Assembly (NCBI GenBank): GCA_035048485.1
Contig: CM068585.1
Coordinates: 17,651,501-17,715,500, forward strand
DNA: 64,000 nucleotides
Origin: Pteria penguin
Lineage: Eukaryota; Mollusca; Bivalvia; Pterioida; Pteriidae
Direction of reading: 5' to 3'
A model generated the notes under the pieces. The model was not told where the DNA came from. It was given only the letters and a program-made list of their open reading frames with translations, and made no database searches. Each line of letters opens with the position of its first letter. Positions within the stretch are counted from its first letter, which is position 1. The position numbers were made by a program, and so were the translations under genes. Of this stretch, positions 15,601 through 23,486 are shown piece after piece.

Positions 15601-18600
15601 TTACGAAGTCTCCTAACAAATTGATAAACTCATTCTCTATCTTTCTTATATACAGCAGTGTACAAGGTTTGTATCAAATATCTGGGCACTTACTGCAAAA
15701 TATTGACCAACTGAACAATTACTGTTTTATGTCACTCCACAATTATCTCATGTTTATAGTGACAGCACCTGCCTGATGCATTCCACAAAATTATAACTTT
15801 GCAACAGATTCACCCAAAGCAAAGAAAGATCTTTATGTGCTGTGCCTACAGTGACACATGGCCTTGATTTTTACTGTCTTATCAGAAAGACAGAACACAG
15901 GTGTGCCCAAGGCGAGAGTCAAACCTGGAATCTTTCATTCACGAACTGTACTTCTCATCTAATCAGCCACAATGGCTTCACTAGAAAACATGAAAGACAT
16001 ACAAAAAGATGGTGTTGTTGGTTAAAGGCATATCAGTTAGTAATATTATTGTGAGAACTTTAATATAAACTACATACTGCTTCATTCTTTTTGATGTTTT
16101 CTATACATATCAAACATGCTGATGTTCCAGACCTAAATGTATGCACCAAATCAGTCTGAGCTTGGTCCACTTCCTGTATGACAGGCCCCAAACTATCTTC
16201 ATTTCCTGTTGATACCATGGTTGTTAAAATATAATACAATTACAGCAAGGAAAGCTCAACAAAGGAAACATATAACCAAATCAAAAACATATTAAAATGA
16301 AAAAGTCACTAAAACTGAAAACATACGCCACAGCCTACAATAGTTATACATACACCACTGCAATGTATGTATATTAACCTAAACTCTTGTCACATTTATG
16401 TCGATTTATTTTAACATTAAAAGATAATAGAATAAAACACTGATGGTTTTCAGTTATTTGTATCCATTCAATCTTTTCTAAAAAATTTCCTTTGACTATA
16501 CAATATTCTATGTTGGAGAAAGGCAGATTCCTATGATAAAAATCTGTACTACAGCTAAAATCTCTATATGCAAAATAACGTCATCAATGTTAGTTCATTG
16601 CAGAGGGAAATAAAGGCAGTAATAGTTAAGGGACCAACATTACACAGATTGTGTATCATCCTGTTTTGGAGGTTGTTTCAGCAAAATGTCCTTCAGGTAC
16701 CAGGTATTTGTGTGGAACATAAGGTCATGCTCTGATTCTGAGGACTTATATGCACTAATTTACTGAGCTACGCTGGCTTCTAAAAGTTTGATGTATAATA
16801 TGATACATATATCTCACTACCCATGTATAATGCACCTTTTTTTCAGAAACTTTGATTTCCATTTCGTGGGTTACATTATACATGGGAACTAAAACATAGC
16901 AAGTTGTTTTTTTTATTTTGCACCGTATGTATGTAATGTCATCTAAATATGACCGCTAAAATGTCTGCATGGACCAACATCACAACACGAAATTAACTGG
17001 ACATGAAATGGATACACAGTCCAGTCATACAATCACTGGTGGTTGGCTCATTGTATACTTTTCCACTTACGGTTAGATACCTACTAGGCTAAGTATATAG
17101 ATGTCACCTTATAACATTACCTGGTCAATTGACCATTAAGTGTTGTACACATACACATATCAATAAGACAGAAAGTGACTATTCAGCAAATAATGACGAG
17201 TATAAATGTAATGAGCATGAAGGTAAACAGCATATATCTCTCAATATTATTGAGATAAAATTTGAATTAAAATTACTAACTAACCTATGGTAACCATATC
17301 ATTATAATTGTTAGTACCCATATAGTTAATCTGATGATTGATATCTCCAAATGGACAAACAGTTTGTATTAATTGTGAAAAACAAAGGGTGGCAGATAAT
17401 TAACCCTACTGTACATTAAAAACAGGAATGTTACGTTCATGGCCACTCACTATATATTGATCTTTTACTTGAGTATTATACAAAGGAAGTAGGCTTTTTC
17501 TCGATTCTGGGGGTTCATATTAACAATGGAGCAAATTATACACTGGAAATCATGGTAAATGTGCAATAGATAACACTTATTAATAGACAAAACTGGGAAC
17601 GCTGAACTCTAACTACTATCATCCCTGACGAAGCTACATGAAAACAGACCTTATGATCACTATGATCAGTGAAACGAAACTCTTGACATAAAAGTCAGCA
17701 GAAAGAAGCAACTAATGACTTTTGGTAGGTACTGTACATTACGGTGATCTATAAGTGATAGTCCAGTATCAAATGATATTTTAGTATTGAGGTCAAAGAT
17801 TAGATTGGAATATTGCTTACTGAATGAACTTGAGTAAGTTTTGAAGAGTGAATTAAGGATGTTATCACTGATATCTTCCTCATCCTCTTCCTTTATATCC
17901 ACGTTTTTGTCACTGAGGTGATGTTGTATAGCCTGCATATGTTTGTAGCTGATATCTGCAAACTTCTTTTCTGCCGAGTTACTCTCAAACTGACCACTCT
18001 CTATAACATTAGAGTAAGCATATCCTACATGTATATAAATGACCTCAAGAAATAAAACTCTGTACCAGGGTATCAACTCTATCGAAATTTTTACAGGCCA
18101 TGGTGGGCTCATAAATTTTCAAATTTGGGGGCTAACATCAATTTTCTTTTTGAGCCAACACTGAAAAACTGAATAAGAATATTAAAAAATCTGAACTGTT
18201 TATATAATTTTTCACTGTGATTGGTCATTTTTCAATTAAAATTGTGTATTTTAAATAAATCAAAATACTTGATATTTGTTTCAAACTGGATATGTAGTGT
18301 TTTTCTGCATTACTATGCATGTTTATTTCTATGACCTCTCAACTTGAGACACTCTGATCTCTATATGGAGGAATAATTATACATGTATTTATAAATGTGT
18401 GTCCTTTGATTATTCTGCTGTTGTGGTCAGAGGGAATGTGGGCCCATAAACTGGTTAACCACACCAATTGATTGACTATTGTCATATCAACTGACTGTCC
18501 TAGGTCGGTATTGTAACTGCACTACGATCAAATATTTTTGTGACGTCCTTGTGTGTTTTTTCATGTCATAACACTGTATAATGTCTATGGTAGTGGCACC

Positions 18601-19924
18601 TGTCTTGCTTTACACTACACTAATATTTCACTTATACTGTATATAGTTCTCTGGTGCATGGAATCATAATTTCTGCCTGAGCAGTGGACCCACTCTCTGA
18701 CCAACATCATATACCAACATACAAGGTAACACTGGACCACTGGGCCTAATCATCTAGAAGACAGATGATAGAGAGTCCGAAGGTTATAAATCACTTCAGA
18801 TAATTCTTTGCAGACAGCCTGAATGAACCCATGTTGTATGATTAGAAATTCACAGTGACTGTTATACCACTTGATTAATCTGTCCCTTTAGCATCTTTAC
18901 TTATTCATGTGTAAATATCTTCACAATTGTTTAAAAAAGAAACACAAGCAGTCTGTCAAGCACTTTCTGACTTTAAGAATCAGGAAGGAATTCAGATGAA
19001 GATCAGGAGATAATCAGGAATTTTTACATAAAAAGTTTAATAATAGTATCAAAACACTAAGAAATGGCCACTTTACTCCCCTCTAAGTAAAAAGTTTTTG
19101 GCCAATAATACATGTATGACTTTTAGCAATAATTTGAATGTTGGCTAGATTCTGTACCAAAATGTAAGTAAATTAAAAATTCTTGCTGATATACCATTTT
19201 CCTCACCTGCTTTTATTATATCAACAGAATTTTTATATACATTACTAATAAAATTAAACAAATTATAATACATGTACTAAATCGTAAATGTTACAAATAA
19301 CCTTATGTACTCTAAAAATTATTAGCAAGAAATTCATTTAATAAAATGAAACAAGCATTTCACATACAATGTTTAAAATCCACAGTCAATGTCATTTCAA
19401 TGTTTTTTTTAGTTCTGGTGACTACTGTCCTCATTTGTTTTTTCTTTTGTTACTGCTGCTTTTACTTGTTTTAGAACTGTGAACATCAGATTTCAGTTTA
19501 GAGTTTTGATTCTATCATGTACAATTATAATAATTTACACTATGTATTTTTTTTTTTTGAAGGTGGCCCAAAATCAGGAGTTTTCAGGAGTTTGTTTTGA
19601 AAATTTTCGGTAAAAAAATCAGGAATTGTCAAAAATCATGAAAATGAATTGACTGCTAGATAGAGGTCACTGCTTAAGAGTGGACGACTGCTTAGGAAGA
19701 TGGTATGAATTTAGCCATTTTCTAATTATCACAGTATACATACGTATACATTTTGTATATGCTGAATCTTCTTTACCTGATGAGTGTCTGCCATTTTGTG
19801 CATTGTGTTTTGGCACATCCTGTACTCTAGATCCATTTTTAATGTCACCCCTTTCTTCTGAATTTCTAACACCTCTTCCTCGTCCTCTACCCCGGCCTTT
19901 CAGGTAAGCAGGTGTTCCAGACAT
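431..19924 (-). CDS. NFXL1: NFXL1 orthologue, NF-X1-type zinc-finger protein (gene span, 3' end cut by window edge)
   Basis: Sixteen coding exons on the minus strand join in frame to 750 codons: 19777-19924, 17821-18000, 16078-16205, 15314-15444, 14594-14772, 14248-14409, 13641-13741, 12409-12523, 10919-11034, 10517-10648, 8194-8284, 7557-7677, 6670-6829, 1680-1793, 1030-1161, 431-670. Domain order: Arg/Gly-rich N-terminus, acidic Ser-rich segment, RING/PHD-like finger (about residues 140-199), then a long run of NF-X1 zinc fingers of the form CGxxCxxxxHxCxxxCHxGxCxxC. Diagnostic strings include [14 protein letters not shown] and [10 protein letters not shown]. The fingers and their spacing match NFXL1 rather than NFX1 as I recall them, including the single RING near the N-terminus. 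Human NFXL1 is ~911 residues, so about 160 C-terminal residues (last fingers, coiled coil and the membrane segment known in the family) lie left of base 1. The family is thought to act as transcriptional repressors or ubiquitin ligases; the precise role here is unknown. All introns are GT-AG. Largest intron: 1794-6669. Confidence 0.93.
1030..1161 (-). CDS. NFXL1: NFXL1 coding exon 15
   Basis: 132 bp, residues 627-670. It reads [20 protein letters not shown] and [14 protein letters not shown]. Phase zero at both ends; acceptor TTTTCAG, donor ATG|GTAAGT. Confidence 0.92.
1680..1793 (-). CDS. NFXL1: NFXL1 coding exon 14
   Basis: 114 bp, residues 589-626. It reads [15 protein letters not shown] and [20 protein letters not shown], matching the vertebrate 'GPWE...LPCPPCQVPIPMECLGKHE' region. 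It has no long open frame of its own; it was found by reading the minus strand between ATTATAG and GAG|GTAAGA. Confidence 0.9.
1842..2116 (+). repeat. SINE family A, copy A1 (tRNA-headed)
   Basis: It has a degenerate tRNA-like head, then the family body: CACCGGTGTTTTGTCTTTC, GACAGTAAAAAC, TGGCACGTAAAAGATCC, CCTCACTGCTTCG, GGCAGATGCC. It ends in an AATCAATCAATCAA tail. The body is colinear with copies at 48561 and 55391. It lies in the NFXL1 intron, antisense to the gene. Confidence 0.85.
2303..3105. mobile_element. MITE-like element, CAGGGACA termini, TATAT target duplication
   Basis: The element starts CAGGGACA and ends TGTCCCTG, flanked by TATAT on both sides (2298-2302 and 3106-3110). Inside are GGGGCCCA-rich stretches and a CGCCACATGGGCGA motif. 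It is 803 bp with no coding sequence. Termini and internal motif resemble the element at 5955-6591. Confidence 0.6.
3264..3540. repeat. 34-bp minisatellite, about 8 copies
   Basis: The unit is near 34 bp and contains CAAGGCAAGACACAAACATG followed by GGACTTCTTGGCCA, with 1-6 changes per copy. Three units equal 34 codons, so open frames on both strands (up to ~114 codons) read through it; these are artefacts. It lies in the largest NFXL1 intron. Confidence 0.85.
3712..3960 (+). repeat. Probable degraded SINE family A fragment
   Basis: GCATAGCTCAATCAACAAAG followed by a tRNA-like segment resembles the head of copy A2 at 13195 (TAGCTCAATCTGTTAG). The body is not recognisable. Confidence 0.35.
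4140..4278 (+). repeat. SINE family B, copy B1 (5'-truncated)
   Basis: It contains GCGCCGACGATCCGGGTTCG, GTTGCGCCACTATGTCTAAG, AACCTCCTGCTTCCATG and GCGACGTAAAAACACC, then a CAATCAACCAATCA tail. GGTTCGATCCC is a Pol III B-box match. The same string occurs at 20776 and, diverged, at 12178. Confidence 0.75.
5955..6591. mobile_element. MITE-like element with 17-bp perfect inverted ends
   Basis: The left end CAGGGAATAAACTTAAC is the exact reverse complement of the right end at 6575-6591. ACAAC flanks both sides (5950-5954 and 6592-6596), consistent with a 5-bp target duplication. Internal motifs GTGGGCTCG, GGGCCCAC and CGCCACGTGGGCGAG relate it to 2303-3105. It has no transposase frame. Confidence 0.75.
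6670..6829 (-). CDS. NFXL1: NFXL1 coding exon 13
   Basis: 160 bp, residues 535-588. It reads [19 protein letters not shown] and [18 protein letters not shown]. Acceptor TTAATAG, donor AAC|GTAAGT. It is followed by the longest intron of the gene. Confidence 0.92.
7010..7073. repeat. Exact 32-bp tandem duplication
   Basis: Two identical 32-base copies (7010-7041, 7042-7073) beginning CAAAATAACGCC and ending GATGGAAATCG. The two copies are identical, so the duplication is recent. In the NFXL1 intron between exons 12 and 13. Confidence 0.9.
7557..7677 (-). CDS. NFXL1: NFXL1 coding exon 12
   Basis: 121 bp, residues 495-534. It reads [20 protein letters not shown] and [12 protein letters not shown], a hallmark of NFXL1 (human has a VTVPCGRERTTRPPKC version). 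Acceptor CTGTAG, donor CAG|GTAAGT. Confidence 0.92.
8194..8284 (-). CDS. NFXL1: NFXL1 coding exon 11
   Basis: 91 bp, residues 465-494. It reads [19 protein letters not shown] and HKCGSVCHR. It is too short for a simple ORF call but is an exact NF-X1 finger in the right place. Acceptor TTCCAG, donor GAG|GTCAGT. Confidence 0.9.
9315..9462. mobile_element. Palindromic foldback/MITE, ~73-bp arms
   Basis: The left arm AGCACTAGTTTGAGTTCC and the right arm ending GGAACTCAAATTAGTGCT are inverted copies. They pair through AGAAAAAGATCAGT and GATGAATCA to the centre GAGGCCTTAGCCGAGG. I estimate about 85 percent pairing. It sits in the intron between NFXL1 exons 10 and 11. Confidence 0.8.
10517..10648 (-). 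CDS. NFXL1: NFXL1 coding exon 10
   Basis: 132 bp, residues 421-464, phase zero at both ends. It reads [20 protein letters not shown] and [12 protein letters not shown], matching the vertebrate 'MRDCQKHQCRRK' site. Acceptor TTATAG, donor AAG|GTAAGC. Confidence 0.92.
10919..11034 (-). CDS. NFXL1: NFXL1 coding exon 9 (NF-X1 fingers)
   Basis: 116 bp, residues 382-420. It reads [18 protein letters not shown] and [12 protein letters not shown], nearly identical to vertebrate NFXL1. The only donor that keeps frame and family spacing is GCG|GTTGGT, which is weak; a GTAGCA four bases on would break the frame. Confidence 0.9.
12178..12335 (+). repeat. SINE family B, copy B2 (diverged)
   Basis: GGCAGGCTTGGTGTAGTG is shared with 20776, followed by GGGTTACATTTCC at the B-box position, GGTACCTCCTGCTTCCATG and an A-rich tail. 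Confidence 0.7.
12409..12523 (-). CDS. NFXL1: NFXL1 coding exon 8 (NF-X1 finger)
   Basis: 115 bp, residues 344-381. It reads [17 protein letters not shown] and [17 protein letters not shown]. Acceptor TTTAG|CCATGC, donor G|GTAAAG. The phase-one exit joins exon 9 in frame. Confidence 0.92.
13195..13486 (+). repeat. SINE family A, copy A2
   Basis: The tRNA-like head is TTGTAGCTCAATCTGTTAGG with a B-box-like GCTCAAGTTCC. Then come AAGGTCCCATGTCACC, TTAAAGATCCCTCATTGCTT, and a tail AATCAAACAAACAAACA. Confidence 0.8.
13641..13741 (-). CDS. NFXL1: NFXL1 coding exon 7 (NF-X1 fingers)
   Basis: 101 bp, residues 310-343. It reads [17 protein letters not shown] and [11 protein letters not shown]. Acceptor TTTTCAG, donor GAA|GTAAGT. 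Confidence 0.92.
14248..14409 (-). CDS. NFXL1: NFXL1 coding exon 6 (NF-X1 fingers)
   Basis: 162 bp, residues 256-309. It reads [16 protein letters not shown] and [13 protein letters not shown], two typical NF-X1 repeats. Acceptor TTTCAG, donor CAG|GTAGGA. Confidence 0.93.
14594..14772 (-). CDS. NFXL1: NFXL1 coding exon 5 (end of RING, start of NF-X1 fingers)
   Basis: 179 bp, residues 196-255. It completes CPKC of the RING, then reads [20 protein letters not shown], a stretch well conserved in NFXL1/NFX1, and the first finger [17 protein letters not shown]. Acceptor TTTCAG, donor CAG|GTGCAG. Confidence 0.93.
15314..15444 (-). CDS. NFXL1: NFXL1 coding exon 4 (RING/PHD-like finger core)
   Basis: 131 bp, from residue 153. 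It carries [19 protein letters not shown], which supplies the second Cys group, the His and the next Cys, and ends PWH before C196. Acceptor ATTTCAG|ATTTGG, donor G|GTAAAG. The match to vertebrate NFXL1 (WSC...FH.PCIQKW) is close. Confidence 0.92.
15760..15990 (-). repeat. SINE family A, copy A3
   Basis: Read on the minus strand it gives the family body in order: a GGTTTGACTC-type B box, ACACCTGTGTTCTGTCTTTC, AAGATCTTTCTTTGC and GCATCAGGCAGGTGCTGTCAC. It is in the NFXL1 intron, same strand as the gene. Confidence 0.75.
16078..16205 (-). CDS. NFXL1: NFXL1 coding exon 3 (start of RING/PHD-like finger)
   Basis: 128 bp, residues 110-152. It ends with [17 protein letters not shown], the first Cys pair of the RING/PHD-like finger (C140, C143). 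Acceptor CAACAG, donor A|GTATGT; exit phase zero. Confidence 0.88.
16660..16790 (-). repeat. SINE family A head fragment
   Basis: On the minus strand it begins GAAGCCAGCGTAGCTCAGTA, like other tRNA-derived heads here, and breaks up after about 120 bp. Confidence 0.45.
16813..17110 (+). repeat. Dispersed repeat with palindromic end, inverted relative to 34830-35275
   Basis: It opens with CCCATGTATAATGCACC and TTACATTATACATGGG as a terminal palindrome (about 16820-16886). Then GAACTAAAACATAGCAAG, TATGACCGCTAAAATG and CATTGTATACTTTTCCAC appear in the same order as the reverse complement of 34830-35275. Confidence 0.65.
17821..18000 (-). CDS. NFXL1: NFXL1 coding exon 2 (acidic linker)
   Basis: 180 bp, residues 50-109. 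It reads [20 protein letters not shown] and later an [10 protein letters not shown] acidic stretch, then LFKTYSSSF. Human NFXL1 has an equivalent 'KKFEEI...EEGDEDFEG...TFITYT' segment at this place. Acceptor TTATAG, donor A|GTAAGC; phase one in and one out. Confidence 0.85.
18066..18480. mobile_element. Possible truncated MITE related to 5955-6591
   Basis: It starts CAGGGTATCAACTC, and contains GCCATGGTGGGCTC and GAGCCAACACTG, as in the CAGGGA elements. No matching right end was found. Confidence 0.35.
19777..19924 (-). CDS. NFXL1: NFXL1 coding exon 1 (start codon)
   Basis: The ATG at 19924-19922 opens [18 protein letters not shown], an Arg/Gly-rich start like that of vertebrate NFXL1. The exon ends CATCAG|GTAAAG and leaves a one-base overhang (G) that completes GAG with exon 2. 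A TTTTTCAG acceptor lies 14 bases upstream of the ATG (AG at 19940-19939). The first coding exon therefore begins with 14 bases of 5' UTR, and at least one non-coding exon lies further right. Confidence 0.85.
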
Positions 19925-19938
19925 TTAAGTTACTTTTT
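19925..19938 (-). other. NFXL1: NFXL1 5' UTR segment after a UTR intron
   Basis: Minus strand reads TTTTTCAG then 14 bases then ATG. A polypyrimidine-AG acceptor so close to the start implies a spliced 5' UTR. One strong-looking donor to the right is CAG|GTAAGA, with its GT at 21866-21865, but I cannot prove that it is used. Confidence 0.55.
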
Positions 19939-20775
19939 CTGAAAAATTTAAACTTAAAGCTCAAAACTATGTGACTATACACATAACAGACTAAAAGATC
20001 ATATTACCATACTTACTCTAATCTATTTTACATTACAAATCTTTATATACAGCTACAGAATTTTATTGTATTCTTGTCTGTTACGTTACACTCTGACTTC
20101 AGATAAATCAGGTATGTGGTCCTTCACAAATTAAGACGTTGACTGACAGACAGGCAGAAAGACAGCTAGACACCATCAATGATACAGACTACATGTAGAA
20201 TTGACTTTTGAATTACTTTTGAATTGCAATCCTGTCAACAGAATCAAAATACTTAAATTCTTGTAGTAATTTCAATACAAATGGGGTAAAACCGTTCAGA
20301 CTGCTCGTTTCATTGTACACTGCTACCTGTCCTTATAGTGGTTTGGGATGCTGAGATCGTGAATTTCACAATTTAACTTCCTTTTGAAATGTTTCATTTC
20401 AGATATAGTGAAAACAGGAATAGTGATTTTTCAGAAATTTAAAAAATATTCAATAGATAGTTTCAAATGCATAGAATTTAACTGAGTTACTTTCCTTACC
20501 CACCATCTTGGAGGTGTAGCTGAAGTTTTTTCTTCATTTTCATACCAATTTAAAAATGAGACAGTTGTCTATATTTAAACTCCCTTTAAAAAATTTTAAC
20601 ATTGTTCAATGGTTTAAATATTGCACAAGAATTCAAAAAATTAAAATAAAAAAAATAAAAACCTGTGTTTGTGAAACACTAATGCCATGTATGATAAGGG
20701 TCTAAAAAGGTACCAAACTTGAATTCACCTTCTTACCTTACATACCTTGCACCAAAGACCTATGCCTAATATAGG

Positions 20776-20882
20776 GGCAGGCTTGGTGTAGTGATTAAGC
20801 TCTTAGCTTGTGGCGCCGACGATCTGGGTTCGATTCCCGGGTTGCGCCACTATGTTTAAGAGGTTGGTAACCTCCTGCGGAC
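20776..20882 (+). repeat. SINE family B, copy B3
   Basis: GGCAGGCTTGGTGTAGTGAT (A-box region), GGGTTCGATTCCCGG (B box), GTTGCGCCACTATG, then GGTAACCTCCTGCGG, where it is truncated. This is the best-preserved head of the family. Confidence 0.8.
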
Positions 20883-22099
20883 CATTAAAAAATCAAGATC
20901 ATATGCCTGAGGGACTTGTAAACATTTCTTCATTATTTGGAAATTATTAAAGTATGATTCTTTTATAGAAATATAAAGAAGGGGTTGATCCTCGTCAAAA
21001 ATTGATTAAGACCACCAATTCCAACTGAGGAAAACGAGGGACAAAAAACGCCATGAAATTACACAACGGAAGAATTAAATTCCAACAACATTGGGGCGAT
21101 GGTACATGGTGGCAAAAAAAGTATCAAAAATCCTCCGGGCTTGTGACAATCTGTTTGGGCTTTTTATTTTTCTTGGGTTACCTGCCCTTTCATCTTTTAC
21201 TGAAAAAAGTTTATTTCGAAGACTGCCTTATAAGATAATCCTTGATAAAAGCTGAAACACCTGATTTTTCTCAAGGAAAATATGTTGAATACACAAAATT
21301 GTAGGATAATGGGGTCACTTTTAACAACTTTATATCCTCATTAACACTCAATGTAACAGACCCTATCACGTTAACCTGCAGACCTAATGTTTTGGTGGGC
21401 AGACGTATTTGCGGAGACCTATTAGTAACACCTATTATCAACATTGAGTAGTTAAAGAGTATAGCGAGCTGGCACCCATAGTTTTCCTTAACAAATATAC
21501 TTCCACCTACCAAAACATTAAGTCCACAGGTTACAGTAAGGTGAAAGGATTAATTTGTTATCCATGCATTTATTGTTATAAATTAATAGACAATTTTATC
21601 TTGTTTTAGAAATGTTCATGACAACCTGTTTTACTCATTAAAGTAAAGTAAAAAACGAATAAATTTTCACATGCCATCCAGTTCTCAAAATATCAAGTTG
21701 ACAAGTCGAATATAATGTCACCTTACTGCAGTATGGCTTATCAGATTTGCCTTGTCATGTGTTATATGTCAGCTTGTCAGGTCTGCTGGACATCTGATAA
21801 GTGGATGGCAAAAATATGCCACTATATAATCGTCATCGTCCCTGCAAGATACAACATAGCTCTTACCTGCATAAATTCTTTTGCAATCTTTACTGTATAT
21901 AGTCTTTATAGATCTTAGTCTAGAATTGTTTAGTCCGAGTTGCCTCGATCAAGTAAATCATTTTTTCTATATAGAATACCAGAAATTTAAAACTTAAAAT
22001 AAAAAGTACATTTTCTCTGTTTCTTTTCACTTGTACGTTTGCATAATTTAAAGTGATTAAGAATACCTTTAATTTAAGGAAATAATCCGGTGACATTCT

Positions 22100-22330
22100 G
22101 TACGGCAGAAGAATCACACGAAATACCGAAACAGCATTTAAAAGTCACTGCGATAACCAATCTCTCATATTGAGGGCGCTACGCTGGTCAAAAGTTCCTT
22201 TCCTTTCCGTTTGGGCACCCGGCAGCCCTCTGTTGGATCAGTTCGCTGTATTAATGTTATTAGTATTGGAGAACTCATTGATCAACTGTCCGTTACGGAG
22301 TGTTAAAGCCATGCCGTTCCCCTGAGGAAT
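22100..22330. promoter_or_regulatory. Possible promoter region of NFXL1 (tentative)
   Basis: Locally less AT-rich than its surroundings, with GATAACCAATC (CCAAT box) near 22150 and GGGCGCTACGCTGG nearby. It lies upstream of the NFXL1 UTR acceptor. Nothing in the sequence proves initiation here. Confidence 0.2.
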
Positions 22331-22559
22331 GCCTCATAGCTCCTTCATTTTTTTTTTAATTTAAGGAGCGGAGTGCGACTCCTATTTGTTGCCCACCCTC
22401 CTCTTGCGTATGTAGTGTGCATGTGTGCGGGAGGGTTATGTTTATTTTTGAACTGCTTGGATGGTCCGTGTTTCCAACGGCTTTTATTATAGGTGCCACC
22501 ACACCGGAACAAATCTGCCGCAGTCAACAGTTTTTCACCCTGGCCATTTGTAACCCAAA

Positions 22560-22592
22560 CCCCCCCCCCCCCCCCACACACACACACACACT
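22560..22592. repeat. Poly-C plus (CA)n microsatellite
   Basis: A run of C followed by CACACACACACACAC. Low-complexity tract only. Confidence 0.9.
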
Positions 22593-23451
22593 GATCGATC
22601 TGGCCCAATTTTGAGATATGGAGCAATGAAAGACATCTTTTGCTGTTTTCCCAAGTTTCCTTTAACTTTGGATTTGATCTGCCTCACCTTGGTTTAGACA
22701 GAATTTATTCAAATAAATCATCATTACATATAATTATTATAGCATATGAATTAAAGGATTTGACAACAAGATTGAAAATCTTATATTAAGTCATCTCCTA
22801 ACAAGAGGTTTAATTAGCATGCATTGTTGTCGACAAGATGATCGAGAAATGATATTTAAACCATAATTAAATAATGAAATATGACTATAGTAATTAATTA
22901 CTGGAAACTGGAAGAGAAAGATTATGAAGGAAAAAAATTAAAGAAAGAAGGAAGAAAATGGTAATGCTTGGTCATGTACCTAAGTATTTAGTGAGCAGAC
23001 AATATAATATGCTCACAAAACAATAATCTCACCACAGTGGAGCTAAGTAGTGTAATTACGTTAATTAAACCTCTTAATTTTGAGTATGAAATTTTGAACT
23101 TCCAAGAATATTTCACTGTTGACAACGTCGCTGTACAGGGGGCATCCTTTAAGTAGGATCTCTATGTTGTACGGTACTTGCATTGTTTACCTTTTCACAA
23201 ACATAATTTATCTATTAAATCTCCTTGTCTGTATATATCTATCAATACAGAAATACACCTTAAATTTCGGACCAGAGACGTATAATAATGATTTTTACGT
23301 CTCTGTTCGGACATTACAATGGAAATTTAGATGTTACTCTGTCGGTGATACGCCGATCGATCGATTTTCCATTCATGACTTGGCATTTAGCGCTAAATTT
23401 TGTCACAGTTTGTTTAGGTCTGACAAGTTGGACATTTGATAACATTTGACG

Positions 23452-23486
23452 TCCTTCTTCTTTTTCTTCTTCTTCTTCTTCTTCAA
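23452..23486. repeat. (CTT)n microsatellite
   Basis: CTTCTTCTTTTTCTTC and further TTC units; on the other strand it gives a Glu/Lys-rich spurious frame. Confidence 0.85.

Noticed and set aside
17666..18112. 148-codon frame taken as one exon
   Set aside because: Only 17821-18000 has splice sites in the correct phase for NFXL1; the rest is intron and part of a repeat.
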